From Bradyrhizobium sp. (GTDB lineage Bacteria; Pseudomonadota; Alphaproteobacteria; Rhizobiales; Xanthobacteraceae), in the NCBI RefSeq assembly GCF_030646015.1, contig NZ_JAUSLT010000134.1:1-33847 (forward strand): a stretch of 33,847 nt of DNA, in the 5' to 3' direction. The translations under genes were made by a program, and so were the position numbers. Of this stretch, positions 17,056 through 25,102 are shown piece by piece. How positions within the stretch are numbered: the first letter of the stretch is position 1; every line of letters starts with the position of its first letter. Under the pieces are notes generated by a model. That model saw only the letters and a program-made list of their open reading frames with translations. It was not told the origin of the DNA and did not search any database.

Positions 17056-18189
17056 TCACATTCCGATCGATGCGAAGAAGATCGCGAACACGCCGTCCAT
17101 CACGATGACGAAGAAGATTCCCTTCACCACCGACGACGTCGTGTGCTGCCCGAGCGATTCGGCGCTGCCCTGCACCGCAAGCCCTTCGACGCAGGCGACG
17201 ATGCCGATCACCGCCGCCATCACCGGCGCCTTGATCAGGCCGACGGTGAAATGGTTGATCGAAATGGCGTCACGCAAGCGCAGCAGGAAGGCTTCCGGCT
17301 CGACCCCGCCATAGAGCCAAGCCACCAGCCCGCCGCCATACAACGCCGCCATCGCGCCGAGAAAAGCCAGGATTGGCAGCGCGATCACCAGCGCCAGCAT
17401 GCGCGGCAGAATCAGCACTTCGATCGGATCGAACCCCATGGTGCGCAGCGCGTCGATCTCTTCGCGCATCTTCATCGAGCCGAGTTCGGCGGTGTAGGCG
17501 CTGCCGGAGCGGCCCGCCACCATGATCGCCACCAGCAGCACGCCGATCTCGCGCAGCACCAGCACGCCCAGCATGTCGACCACGAAGATGTCGGCGCCGA
17601 ACTGGCGGAAATGAAAGATGCCCTGCTGCGCGATGATGCAGCCGATCAGGAAGGTGATCAGCACGACGATCGGCACTGCGCGCCAGCAGACCTGTTCGAG
17701 GTGGTGCACCGTCGAGGTCAACCGAAAGCCGCGCGGGCGGATCAGCACCCGGCCGCCGGCGGCCAGCACCGCGCCGAGCATGTCGATCAGGCCGACCAGG
17801 GTGGCGCCGACGCCGGCTACGCTGCGGCCGACCTGGTCCAGCATACCGGTAATCGTCACCCGGACGGCGTCGGGCGGCGGGGCCGCCTTCACCCGGCGCA
17901 CTTCATCGACCAGGGTGGAATAATTGGCCGAAAGCCCGGCGATCTTCGCCTCCACCCCGCCCTGGGTCAGGCTGCGGCGCAACCGCTCGATCAGCCAGGC
18001 CCCGAAGGTGTCGAGCTTGGAGACCTGCGAGACATCGATGAAGATATTGGGCCGGCTGCCGGCCAGCTTTTCGGCGTCGGCGACGATCCGCTCGAGATCC
18101 TGCGCAAAGCGCGCGGTCCACGAACCCGCGGCGCACAGCGCCAGGCCATTGCCCCGTGCAATCCGCTCCAATGTCGGGTCGCCGCTCAC
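17056..18189 (-). CDS. mlaE: Mla-type ABC transporter permease with N-terminal STAS-like domain
   Basis: This 377-residue protein fuses a STAS-like regulatory domain (about residues 1-105; IFIDVSQVSKLDTFGAWLIERL) to an MlaE permease domain (about 125-377). In E. coli the STAS protein is the separate MlaB; fusion is common in alphaproteobacteria. MlaE hallmarks are LREIGVLLVAIMVAGRSGSA and EIDALRTMGFDPIEVLILPR, plus helices LPILAFLGAMAALYGGGLVA and the C-terminal VVKGIFFVIVMDGVFAIFF. I chose the GTG at 18189 because the VSGDPTLER opening begins the folded domain; an ATG at 18276 would add 29 residues with no ribosome-binding site. It heads the mlaE-mlaF-mlaD operon and is divergent from the racemase gene, with 137 bases between. 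Confidence 0.9.
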   Translation of the reverse strand: MSGDPTLERIARGNGLALCAAGSWTARFAQDLERIVADAEKLAGSRPNIFIDVSQVSKLDTFGAWLIERLRRSLTQGGVEAKIAGLSANYSTLVDEVRRVKAAPPPDAVRVTITGMLDQVGRSVAGVGATLVGLIDMLGAVLAAGGRVLIRPRGFRLTSTVHHLEQVCWRAVPIVVLITFLIGCIIAQQGIFHFRQFGADIFVVDMLGVLVLREIGVLLVAIMVAGRSGSAYTAELGSMKMREEIDALRTMGFDPIEVLILPRMLALVIALPILAFLGAMAALYGGGLVAWLYGGVEPEAFLLRLRDAISINHFTVGLIKAPVMAAVIGIVACVEGLAVQGSAESLGQHTTSSVVKGIFFVIVMDGVFAIFFASIGM

Positions 18190-18326
18190 GATGCCAACAC
18201 CCCAGCCGATTCCCCGCCAGTGAAGCAGGAAAGGATCCAACACGCCGCCTTGTAGAACATGTCCCTTAACAGCCATACTTGGTTGCGCCGGGCAAGCCGG
18301 TGGTTCAGAAATTGCCAGATTTTCAA

Positions 18327-19325
18327 ATGACTTCCAGCAAATCCCCCGTGCTTGCCGCCCGAATCGAACGCTGGCCGATCGCGGGTTCCTTCACCATCAG
18401 CCGGGGCGCCAAGACCGAGGCGGTGTCGGTCGTAGCTGAGGTCAGCCATGACGGCCATACCGGGCGGGGCGAATGCGTCCCCTATCCGCGCTATGGCGAG
18501 ACCCCGGAAGCGACGCTGGCCGCCCTGCAGGCGATGCAGGGGCCGCTGTCGCGCGGCCTCGACAGGCACGCCCTGCAGGCCGCCATGCCGGCCGGCGCCG
18601 CCCGTAACGCGCTGGATTGCGCGCTATTGGACCTCGAAGCCAAGGCCAGCGGTCGGCGCGCCTGGGACCTGCTCGGACGGCCGGCGCCTGCCGCCTGCAC
18701 CACCGCCTACACCATTTCGCTGGGGACATCAGAGGCGATGGCGGCGGCGACCGCCAAAGCGGCGCACCGGCCCCTGCTCAAGATCAAGCTCGGCGGCGAC
18801 GGCGATGGATTGCGAATCGCCGCGGTGCGCAAGGCCGCGCCCGAATCCGAACTCATCGTCGATGCCAACGAGGCCTGGACGCCGCACAATCTGGAACAAA
18901 ATCTCGCCGAATGCGCCGAGGTGGGCGTCACGCTGGTGGAGCAGCCGCTGCCGGCCGGACAGGATGAGGCGCTGGCGCGGATCGGCCGCAGACCGGTCGC
19001 CGTCTGCGCCGACGAAAGCGTGCACGACCGGAAATCGCTCGATGGACTGCGTGACCGCTACGACGCCGTGAATATAAAACTCGACAAGACCGGCGGGCTG
19101 ACCGAGGCGCTTGTCATGGCGGATGCGGCGCAGGCGCTCGGATTCGAAATCATGATCGGCTGCATGGTCGCGACCTCGCTGGCGATGGCGCCGGCGATGC
19201 TGCTGGCGCGACAGGCCCGCTTCGTCGATCTCGATGGCCCGCTGTTGCTGGCGCGCGACCGCGACGGCGGCCTGCGCTATGACGGCAGCCTGGTCTATCC
19301 GCCGGAAGCGGCGCTGTGGGGATGA
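18327..19325 (+). CDS. dgcA: Enolase-superfamily racemase, DgcA / L-Ala-D/L-Glu epimerase type
   Basis: This 332-residue enzyme belongs to the muconate-lactonizing subgroup of the enolase superfamily. Acid/base lysines are in KIK (Lys152, Lys154) and NIKLDKTGG (Lys251); Mg-binding residues are Asp179 (VDANEAW), Glu205 (VEQPLP) and Asp229 (CADES). The N-terminal capping loop holds FTISRGAKTEA, which I associate with alphaproteobacterial N-acetyl-D-glutamate racemase DgcA, used in D-glutamate breakdown; the older name is Ala-Glu dipeptide epimerase. The usual partner dgcN is not next to it here, so the substrate call is less secure. The ATG at 18327 is favoured over a start at 18279 because the domain opens at ARIERWPIAGSFTISRG. 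Confidence 0.8.
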   Translation: MTSSKSPVLAARIERWPIAGSFTISRGAKTEAVSVVAEVSHDGHTGRGECVPYPRYGETPEATLAALQAMQGPLSRGLDRHALQAAMPAGAARNALDCALLDLEAKASGRRAWDLLGRPAPAACTTAYTISLGTSEAMAAATAKAAHRPLLKIKLGGDGDGLRIAAVRKAAPESELIVDANEAWTPHNLEQNLAECAEVGVTLVEQPLPAGQDEALARIGRRPVAVCADESVHDRKSLDGLRDRYDAVNIKLDKTGGLTEALVMADAAQALGFEIMIGCMVATSLAMAPAMLLARQARFVDLDGPLLLARDRDGGLRYDGSLVYPPEAALWG

Positions 19326-19343
19326 TGGGAGAGACATTTTTTG

Positions 19344-19392
19344 ACGCGTTTTCTTAACGCGAACCGGCATCCACTTCGCTCGAAAACGCTAT
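19344..19392. repeat. Dispersed 49-bp repeat, copy A (encodes the C-terminus of the MFS gene)
   Basis: This 49-base segment matches 29387-29435 at 43 of 49 positions in the same orientation. It starts ACGCGTTTTCTT and ends GAAAACGCTAT. Its first part forms a small hairpin, CGCGTT/AACGCG at 19345-19361, beside a T-run at 19337-19342. Read on the minus strand it supplies the last codons (IAFSSEVDAGSR) and the stop of the MFS transporter. Confidence 0.85.
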
Positions 19393-20553
19393 GCGATGCC
19401 GCGAAAACCACATGATGAGGCCGCCTGACAGCGCCATCGTGGCCATCAGGTAATAGACGCCCTGCCCGTAGCGGGCGAAGATCATGCCGGACGAAATCGA
19501 CGCGGTCGAGGTGACGATGCCGGTGCAGGCCGCAAGATAGCCCTGCCCCCGCGCCATCATCTGGATCGGAACATGCCGCACCATCAGGCCCATGGTGCCG
19601 ACCATGGTCAGCCCGAAGGTCAGGCCATGCGCCAGTTGCACGACGGCAAGCACCGCGATCGGCGGATCCTGCGCGGTGATCGACCAGCGCGCGACCGCGC
19701 AGAGGGCCGCGATCACCACCAGCCGCGAGGGATGCAGCGTGAACCGCGGCGACAGCGCGAACACCACGATCTCGGCGAGTACGCCGAGCGACCAGAGCCC
19801 CGCAATGGTCAGCCCGCCCAGCCCCGACTGCTGCCAGGCGATCGACGCGAACACGTAATAGGCGGCGTGGCTGCCCTGGATCAGGGCCGAGGTGGCAATG
19901 ATGGCGAGAAAGCCGGGATCGCGCAGCAGCGCGGTGGTGCCTTGCGTGGGCGCCGCCGCTGTTCTCGGGCTGTCCAGCGGCTGCAGCCCGAGGCTGACGA
20001 GCGCGCCGAGCGCCGCCACCGACGCGATCACCCAGATCAGCCGTTCGGCGGCGATCAGGTCGACCAATAGCCCGCAGGCCAGCGCGCCGGCCACGAAAGC
20101 CGCCGAGCCCCACAGCCGCAGCGGCCCGTAATTCAGCCCGTAACGCGCCACGCCGCGCAGCGCATAGGCATCGGTCAGCGGCGTCATCGACGTCCACAGG
20201 CCCGAGGTGACGACGTAGATCAGGAATACCGCGAGCGGCAAATGCTGGGTTCCGACCAGCGCCAGCCCGAGCGCGGTGGCAAAGGCCGCCACGATCAGGG
20301 TGCCGCGCAGCGCCTGACGCCGCTCGGCAAGGCCGGTGATGAACGGCAGCACCGTAAAGCGCGTCACCGAGGGGACGGCCGTAATAATACCGATCCACGA
20401 CGCATCGATCCCGACCGCCTTCAGCCATACCGGGAAGAACGGCAGATGGGTGCCGACGAGGCCGAACAGCGTGCCGTAAAACAGCGCCAGCCGCGTGGCG
20501 AATCGCCTGGAGGCCGCTTGAGATGCGGTGGGGATTTGTGATTCGCTCGGCAT
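19354..20553 (-). CDS. MFS transporter, LacY/HcaT-like (MFS_1_like)
   Basis: This 399-residue protein has about 12 membrane helices, starting with RLALFYGTLFGLVGTHLPFFPVWLKAVG, the typical opening of the HcaT/nucleoside-symporter-like MFS group. Loop 2-3 reads GLAERRQALRG, and the second half starts after the PRTAAAPTQGTTALLRDPG cytoplasmic loop. Substrates in the group are small organic acids, sugars or nucleosides; none can be assigned here. The ATG at 20553 gives the normal family length; one at 20610 is possible but adds a poorly fitting 19 residues. The last 12 residues (IAFSSEVDAGSR) are encoded by the dispersed 49-bp repeat, so the original C-terminus has been replaced or extended. It converges with dgcA, 28 bases between stops. 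Confidence 0.88.
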   Translation of the reverse strand: MPSESQIPTASQAASRRFATRLALFYGTLFGLVGTHLPFFPVWLKAVGIDASWIGIITAVPSVTRFTVLPFITGLAERRQALRGTLIVAAFATALGLALVGTQHLPLAVFLIYVVTSGLWTSMTPLTDAYALRGVARYGLNYGPLRLWGSAAFVAGALACGLLVDLIAAERLIWVIASVAALGALVSLGLQPLDSPRTAAAPTQGTTALLRDPGFLAIIATSALIQGSHAAYYVFASIAWQQSGLGGLTIAGLWSLGVLAEIVVFALSPRFTLHPSRLVVIAALCAVARWSITAQDPPIAVLAVVQLAHGLTFGLTMVGTMGLMVRHVPIQMMARGQGYLAACTGIVTSTASISSGMIFARYGQGVYYLMATMALSGGLIMWFSRHRIAFSSEVDAGSR

Positions 20554-20628
20554 CAATTCAATTGCGATTCGTTCGATATCGTGATGATCGTTAACGCAAC
20601 GCGCTGACATTTGCGCGGTGAGTCTTGC

Positions 20629-21882
20629 ATGGCCGATGAAGCATTTGCGCTGTCTCCGATCTCCGCTCGCGCTGCCCAGCCGAGCGAGGAAGACTATGAC
20701 GCGATCAGCAAGGCGTTCATGGAGACCTCGCGGGGCCGCTGGTTCCTCGGCGAATACGCCAAGCGCAACCGCAATGCCGACACCAGCATGGTGCTGGAGG
20801 CGGTGGCGCGGCTCGAGGAAAACCTGGCGGCCCAGCGGCAACCCCAGCCGGCTCCCGACGACGGGCTGAAGGACGCGCTGGCCGCGATCCGCAGCGCGGT
20901 CGATGCGGCCCGGGTCGCCGCACTCGACGGGCTCGCGCTGGAGGAAAAGCTCGGGCCGGTCCGCAAGGGCAGCCGGATCATCCGGGAAATCGCCTGGCGC
21001 TGGCGCGAAATCGGCGCCGACGGCCGGATCTGCGATCTGATCGATTCCCAGATCAACGCCATCGAGGGCGCCTGCGGCGAGATCGCATCGATCAATCCCC
21101 TTGTTGCGTTCGACGTCATCGAGCGGCAGCTCGCGGAACTCGGCGGCCACGAGGCCGCGCCCGCATCGCCGCAAGCCGCGGCGGAAGACAGCCCGTCGGC
21201 CGCGGCCCCGCCCGCCCCATCGGATGAAATGCTCGCCGCCCTGGTGGAGCCGCTGGAGACCGCGGCCTCGGTCCCTGCAGAAGACTCCGAAGCCACGGTC
21301 AGAGCCTCGTCGGTGCTGGCCGAACAAGCCATCGCGACGGCGGAAGCCGCAGAGGTGCTGGTCGAGACCGCCGACGTAACGATCGAGACCGCAGACTCTA
21401 CGATCGAGACCGTGGACGCGATGGTGGAGAGCGCCGACGTAACGGTCGACACCGTGGATGCCATGGCGGAGACCATGGATGAAGCGGCCGAGCCGGTGGG
21501 CCTGACCGGCGAAGCCGCCGATGCCGAGGATGACGCGATCCTCGACATGATCGCGCTCGAAATGGCCGCGGATGATCCCACGGATTTCAATGATGTCGCC
21601 GAAATGGAATCGGCCGAGGCCGCCGTCGCGGAGCTCGCGCCTGCCGATCCCGTCAGCGTCGCGCCGGAGCGGGAGCCCGAGCCCGAACCGATGGCCGCCG
21701 TGGCAGAGCCGCCGGCCGTCGAACCGTCGCTGCAACCCGCGCTTCAGGCAGACGAAGAGCCTTCGCTCGGCTCCTCGCTGATCTCAAGGGGAATTCTGAA
21801 CCGGCCCGCAGCCGCTGGATCTGATCCGTTGGCGCCGATCCGGCGCATGAGCCAAGCCGAGAAGATCGCGTTCTTCTCGTAA
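20629..21882 (+). CDS. Hypothetical protein with acidic 7-residue repeats
   Basis: The product has 417 residues and no signal peptide or membrane helix. The first 170 residues look folded: SEEDYDAISKAFMETSRGRWFLGEYAKRNR is a helical pattern I recall from many alphaproteobacterial proteins of unknown role, followed by a helix-rich part (IIREIAWRWREIGADGRICDLIDSQINAIE). Residues about 180-390 are low-complexity, rich in Ala, Glu, Asp and Pro, and contain six tandem 7-residue repeats (247-288). The C-terminus ends in a probably conserved short motif, DPLAPIRRMSQAEKIAFFS. The ATG at 20629 is chosen because the domain begins at ADEAFAL. It is divergent from the MFS gene (75 bases) and convergent with the dehydratase. 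A scaffold or adaptor role is possible but unsupported. Confidence 0.7.
   Translation: MADEAFALSPISARAAQPSEEDYDAISKAFMETSRGRWFLGEYAKRNRNADTSMVLEAVARLEENLAAQRQPQPAPDDGLKDALAAIRSAVDAARVAALDGLALEEKLGPVRKGSRIIREIAWRWREIGADGRICDLIDSQINAIEGACGEIASINPLVAFDVIERQLAELGGHEAAPASPQAAAEDSPSAAAPPAPSDEMLAALVEPLETAASVPAEDSEATVRASSVLAEQAIATAEAAEVLVETADVTIETADSTIETVDAMVESADVTVDTVDAMAETMDEAAEPVGLTGEAADAEDDAILDMIALEMAADDPTDFNDVAEMESAEAAVAELAPADPVSVAPEREPEPEPMAAVAEPPAVEPSLQPALQADEEPSLGSSLISRGILNRPAAAGSDPLAPIRRMSQAEKIAFFS
21367..21492 (+). repeat. Six tandem 21-bp (7-residue) acidic repeats
   Basis: Six in-frame units start every 21 bases from 21367, with consensus T-(A/V)-D-x-(T/M)-(V/I)-(E/D). Examples are TADVTIE, TADSTIE, TVDAMVE, SADVTVD, TVDAMAE and TMDEAAE. 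The period fits a heptad helix with one acidic face. The copies differ at codon level, so the array is not very recent. Confidence 0.8.
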
Positions 21883-21903
21883 GCACTTTCGCTGATCTGC
21901 GGC

Positions 21904-22887
21904 TCAGCTGATCAATCGCGCGAACAGATCCGCATCGACATTGCCGCCCGACAGCACGATGACGACGTTCTTGCCCTTGACGTCGATGCGGCCGGCCAGC
22001 AGCGCGGCGAGGCCGACGGCGCCGCCGGGCTCGACCACCAGTTTCAATTCGCGAAAGGCAAATCCGACCGCGGTACCCACTTCGGCATCGCTGGCGGTGA
22101 TGCCTTGCGCGAGCAGCTGGCTGTTGATGGAGAAGGTGATCTCGCCGGGGATCGCGGCCATCAGCGCATCGCAGATGGTGCGGCCTTTTGAGCCGTGCGC
22201 TTCGCGCTTGCCCGCGCGCAGCGAGCGCGCGTGGTCGTCGAACTCTTCGGGCTCGCCGGACATCACCATGGCCTGCGGATAGCGCGCCTTGATCGCGGTG
22301 GCGACGCCGGCGATCAGGCCGCCGCCCGAGGCGGGCGCCACCACGATATCGGGTGTCAGGCCGAGGGCGGCCATATCCTCTGCGATCTCGCGGCCCACGG
22401 TACCCTGTCCCGCGATCACATAGGGATCGTCATAGGGCCGCACCAGCGTGGCGCCGCGTCTGTCGGCGATCTCGCGGGAAATCGCTTCGCGATCCTCGCG
22501 GTCACGGTCGTACAAAACGACCTCGGCGCCGTAGGCTCTGGTGCGCTCGCGCTTGGAGAGCGGCGCATCGGCCGGCATCACGATGGTCGCCTGCATGCCG
22601 AGCAGTTGCGCTGCATGCGCGACGCCCTGGGCGTGGTTGCCGGACGAGAACGCCACCACGCCGCCGCCGCGCGCTTCCTGCGGAATCGACGACAGCTTGT
22701 TGAAGGCGCCGCGAAACTTGAACGAGCCAGTCCGCTGCAACATTTCCGGCTTCAGGAAGATCCGGGTCCCCATCCGCTCATTGAGAACGGACGGCGACAG
22801 CATCGGGGTTCGCACCGCGTAGGGCGCGATGACGCGCGCGGCGGCATCGATGTCGGCGGAAGTCACAGGCAGGATGGCGATTGTCAT
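21904..22887 (-). CDS. Threonine/serine dehydratase (PLP fold type II)
   Basis: This 327-residue PLP enzyme resembles catabolic threonine ammonia-lyase, which converts threonine to 2-oxobutyrate and ammonia. The Schiff-base lysine is Lys57 in GSFKFRGA, the phosphate-binding glycine loop is ASGGGLIAG (about 182-190), and FSSGNHAQGVA holds the Asn that contacts the cofactor. The C-terminal SGGNVDADLFARLI is standard. It lacks the C-terminal ACT regulatory domain of biosynthetic IlvA (about 500 residues), so a catabolic or serine-racemase-like role is more likely. The start ATG at 22887 gives the usual length. Its neighbours give no pathway hint; the glycosyltransferase upstream ends 51 bases before it. 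Confidence 0.88.
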   Translation of the reverse strand: MTIAILPVTSADIDAAARVIAPYAVRTPMLSPSVLNERMGTRIFLKPEMLQRTGSFKFRGAFNKLSSIPQEARGGGVVAFSSGNHAQGVAHAAQLLGMQATIVMPADAPLSKRERTRAYGAEVVLYDRDREDREAISREIADRRGATLVRPYDDPYVIAGQGTVGREIAEDMAALGLTPDIVVAPASGGGLIAGVATAIKARYPQAMVMSGEPEEFDDHARSLRAGKREAHGSKGRTICDALMAAIPGEITFSINSQLLAQGITASDAEVGTAVGFAFRELKLVVEPGGAVGLAALLAGRIDVKGKNVVIVLSGGNVDADLFARLIS

Positions 22888-22938
22888 CGCGCAAAGTTAC
22901 GCCTGCGCCGGCAGGCGGGCAAGGTGCTTCGAGCAGGA

Positions 22939-23991
22939 TCAGCTGACGAAACGCGGCTGGTCCACCTCGAATGGAACCGGATCGCCTTCCGGATCGATGC
23001 GGATATGGGTGACATTATCGACAAAGGCGCGGGCTGAAGCCTCCCAGCTATGCTTTGCGGCAAAGGCGAGGCAGTCCTGCGGTGAAATGGTCAGCGCGGC
23101 GAGGCACGCGACCTGCAGATCGTCGTGCAACGAGCCGACCGGTGCCGTGCCGATCACGTCGCGCGGACCGGTCACCGGAAACGCCGCGACCGGCAGGCCG
23201 CTGGCCAGCGCTTCGAGCAGCACCAGCCCGAACGTGTCGGTCCGGCTCGGAAACACGAAGACGTCGGCGGCCGCATAGGCCTGCGCCAGTTGTTCGCCCT
23301 GCCTTGCCCCGAGAAACACCGCTTGCGGATATTTTCGCATCAGGGCAGCGCGCGCCGGTCCGTCGCCGACGATCAGTTTGGTGCCGGGCAGATCGAGGTC
23401 GAGAAACGCTTCGAGGTTCTTTTCCACCGCGACGCGGCCGACACAGAGAAAGATCGGGCGCGGCAGGCCGAGGTCAACGGGGCGCGGATGAAAAACGCTG
23501 GTGTCCACCCCGCGCGGCCACAGCACGACGTTGCGAAAGCCGCGGATGCGCAACTCGCTTGCCAGCGCCGGCGTCGCCGCCATCACCGCCTGGCCGGCAT
23601 TGTGAAACCAGCGCAATCCCGCCCAGATCCAGGACTCCGGCACGGGCAAGCGCGCCGAGATATATTCCGGAAAGCGGGTATGAAAGCTGGTGGTGAACGG
23701 CATTCGATGTTGGCGGCAATAGCGCCGCGCCAGCCATCCGATCGGTCCTTCGGTGGCGATGTGAATGCTGTCGGGACGGGCCGCGGCGATCAGCCGGGCT
23801 AGCTTCCCCGGCGACGGCAACGCCAGCCGCAGGTCCGGATAGCTCGGCAGCGCGACGGTGCGGAACGATTGCGGCGTGATGAAACTGACATCGACGCCGA
23901 GCGGCCTGGCCGCCTCCGCCATCATGGTCAGCGTCCGCACCACGCCGTTGACCTGGGGATGCCACGCATCGGTCGCGACCAGGACGCGCAT
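22939..23991 (-). CDS. agt: GT4-family glycosyltransferase, likely Agt glycolipid synthase
   Basis: This 350-residue GT-B enzyme opens with the acceptor-side motif VATDAWHPQVNGVVRTL and carries the GT4 nucleotide-sugar site FPSRTDTFGLVLLEALASG (E-x7-E type) near residue 255. FLCVGRVAVEKNLEAFLDLD marks the start of the C-terminal domain. It overlaps plcP by one base (TGATG at 23989-23993), so the two are coupled. In rhizobia and marine alphaproteobacteria, a GT4 enzyme called Agt sits beside plcP and builds glucosyl- and glucuronosyl-diacylglycerol from the diacylglycerol PlcP releases during phosphate starvation. That role is inferred from family, coupling and the PHO box. It may act at the inner membrane's cytoplasmic face; no membrane helix is present. 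Other GT4 sugar-lipid transferases cannot be excluded. Confidence 0.78.
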   Translation of the reverse strand: MRVLVATDAWHPQVNGVVRTLTMMAEAARPLGVDVSFITPQSFRTVALPSYPDLRLALPSPGKLARLIAAARPDSIHIATEGPIGWLARRYCRQHRMPFTTSFHTRFPEYISARLPVPESWIWAGLRWFHNAGQAVMAATPALASELRIRGFRNVVLWPRGVDTSVFHPRPVDLGLPRPIFLCVGRVAVEKNLEAFLDLDLPGTKLIVGDGPARAALMRKYPQAVFLGARQGEQLAQAYAAADVFVFPSRTDTFGLVLLEALASGLPVAAFPVTGPRDVIGTAPVGSLHDDLQVACLAALTISPQDCLAFAAKHSWEASARAFVDNVTHIRIDPEGDPVPFEVDQPRFVS

Positions 23992-24788
23992 CAGGCCGCC
24001 CGCGCCGCAATCGCGGCCATCGGCGCGGTCCGCCGCAACGGGTCGGTCCAGCTGATGATCTCGAAGCGGCCGTCCTCATGCTCGACCAGCGCGGTACAGC
24101 TTTCCACCCAGTCGCCGCAGTTCATGTAGCGGATGCCGTGTTCATCGCGGATGGTGGCGTAGTGGATATGGCCGCAGATCACGCCGTCGGCATCGTGACG
24201 GCGCGCTTCGGCGGCGAGCGTCTGCTCGAACGCGCCGATGTAGTTGACGGCGTTCTTGACCTTGAGCTTGGCCCATTGCGACAGCGACCAATAGGGCACG
24301 CCGAACGCGCGGCGGAAGAAGTTGACCAGGCGGTTCATCCGGATCGCGAAATCATAGGCCTTGTCGCCGAGATGGGCGAGCCAGCGCGCGTTCTGCACCA
24401 CGAGATCGAAAATGTCGCCGTGGATCACCAGATAGCGCTTGCCGTCGACGCCCTCGTGAATGGCGTCCTCGACGACGTCGATGCCGCCGAAATGGGTGCC
24501 GTAATAGTTGCGCAGAAACTCGTCGTGATTGCCCGGCACGTAGACGACCTTGGCGCCCTTGCGCACCTTGCGCAGCATTTTCTGCACGAAGTCGTTATGC
24601 GATTGCGGCCAGTACCAGCCGGACTGCAGCGCCCAGCCATCGACGATATCGCCAACCAGATAGATGGTGTCGGCATCATGGCAGCGCAGGAAATCCAGCA
24701 ATTGGTCGGCTTGCGAGCCGCGGGCTCCGAGGTGAACGTCGGAGATAAACAAAGTGCGAAAGCGTCGCTCGGGACACTCTTCACTCAT
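23991..24788 (-). CDS. plcP: PlcP-like metallophosphoesterase (phospholipase C of phosphate-starvation remodelling)
   Basis: This 265-residue protein of the calcineurin-like superfamily has all metal-site motifs: DVH (17-19), GDIVD (46-50), GNHDE (86-90), HGD (123-125) and GHIH (206-209). It is close to UDP-diacylglucosamine hydrolase LpxH in fold, and databases often use that name. The sequence style (LFISDVHLGARGSQADQLLDFL; DTIYLVGDIVDGW) and coupling to a GT4 enzyme fit rhizobial PlcP, which cleaves phosphatidylcholine and other phospholipids to diacylglycerol under phosphate limitation. I chose the ATG at 24788: GGGAAG lies seven bases upstream, and farther ATGs at 24803 or 24968 lie at or beyond the expected transcription start. 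A PHO box at 24827-24844 precedes it. Alternative: an LpxH paralogue in lipid A synthesis, which the PHO box argues against. Confidence 0.8.
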   Translation of the reverse strand: MSEECPERRFRTLFISDVHLGARGSQADQLLDFLRCHDADTIYLVGDIVDGWALQSGWYWPQSHNDFVQKMLRKVRKGAKVVYVPGNHDEFLRNYYGTHFGGIDVVEDAIHEGVDGKRYLVIHGDIFDLVVQNARWLAHLGDKAYDFAIRMNRLVNFFRRAFGVPYWSLSQWAKLKVKNAVNYIGAFEQTLAAEARRHDADGVICGHIHYATIRDEHGIRYMNCGDWVESCTALVEHEDGRFEIISWTDPLRRTAPMAAIAARAA

Positions 24789-24826
24789 CACGTCACTTCC
24801 CATGCGCGAGCAGCTAGCAGGTTTCC

Positions 24827-24844
24827 ATGACAGCGCGATGACGG
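24827..24844 (-). promoter_or_regulatory. PHO box and probable PhoB-dependent promoter of plcP-agt
   Basis: On the minus strand the sequence reads CCGTCAT-CGCG-CTGTCAT, matching 13 of 14 defined positions of the PHO box (two CTGTCAT repeats 11 bases apart). Ten bases after it comes TAGCTG, a possible -10 at the spacing usual for PhoB promoters, then the GGGAAG ribosome-binding site and the ATG at 24788. A PHO box normally replaces the -35 element, which fits this layout. Confidence 0.8.
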
Positions 24845-24948
24845 CTTGCGCTGCCGATGAATCCTGCCGAATCAATTGCCTGATCCGAGAAAAGGGATAG
24901 CAGCGCCGTGCGACAGCCGGGCGACACCGTCTCCACACGTCGTCCCTG

Positions 24949-25081
24949 CGTAGCCTGGATGGAGCCAACGGTCGCGCGAATGCGCGCCCGTTGGCGCAAT
25001 CCGGGTAGGAGCGTGAGGCTGGCCCCGGATTACGCCACCGGACGGCGCCGAGCGCCGCCCCGTGGCTTCATCCGGGCTACG
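24949..25081. repeat. Nested palindromic intergenic repeat element (about 133 bp)
   Basis: The ends are inverted copies: CGTAGCCTGGATG (24949-24961) against CATCCGGGCTACG (25069-25081), 12 of 13 paired. Inside are further inverted pairs, GCCAACGG/CCGTTGGC and CAATCCGGG/CCCGGATT. The CATCCGGGCTACG/CCCGGATTACGC wording is one I recall as abundant between genes in Bradyrhizobium. It fills most of the space between the plcP promoter and the DUF3551 gene. No coding capacity or transposase is visible. Confidence 0.7.
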
Positions 25082-25102
25082 GTTCGACGGATTGTTTCAA
25101 AC

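Noticed and set aside
20585..20602. CtrA half-site (GTTAACG) upstream of 20629
   Set aside because: Only one TTAA is present at the required spacing, so it does not meet the full consensus.
20554..21735. N-terminal extension of the MFS gene across the divergent hypothetical gene
   Set aside because: The frame stays open upstream but encodes low-complexity shadow sequence; the MFS family start fits the ATG at 20553.
21883..21903. Terminator between the hypothetical protein and dehydratase genes
   Set aside because: Only a few short imperfect pairings and no T-run in 21 bases.
24789..24968. Longer N-terminus for the plcP protein, from an ATG at 24968
   Set aside because: It would place the PHO box and promoter inside the coding region and adds residues unlike the family.
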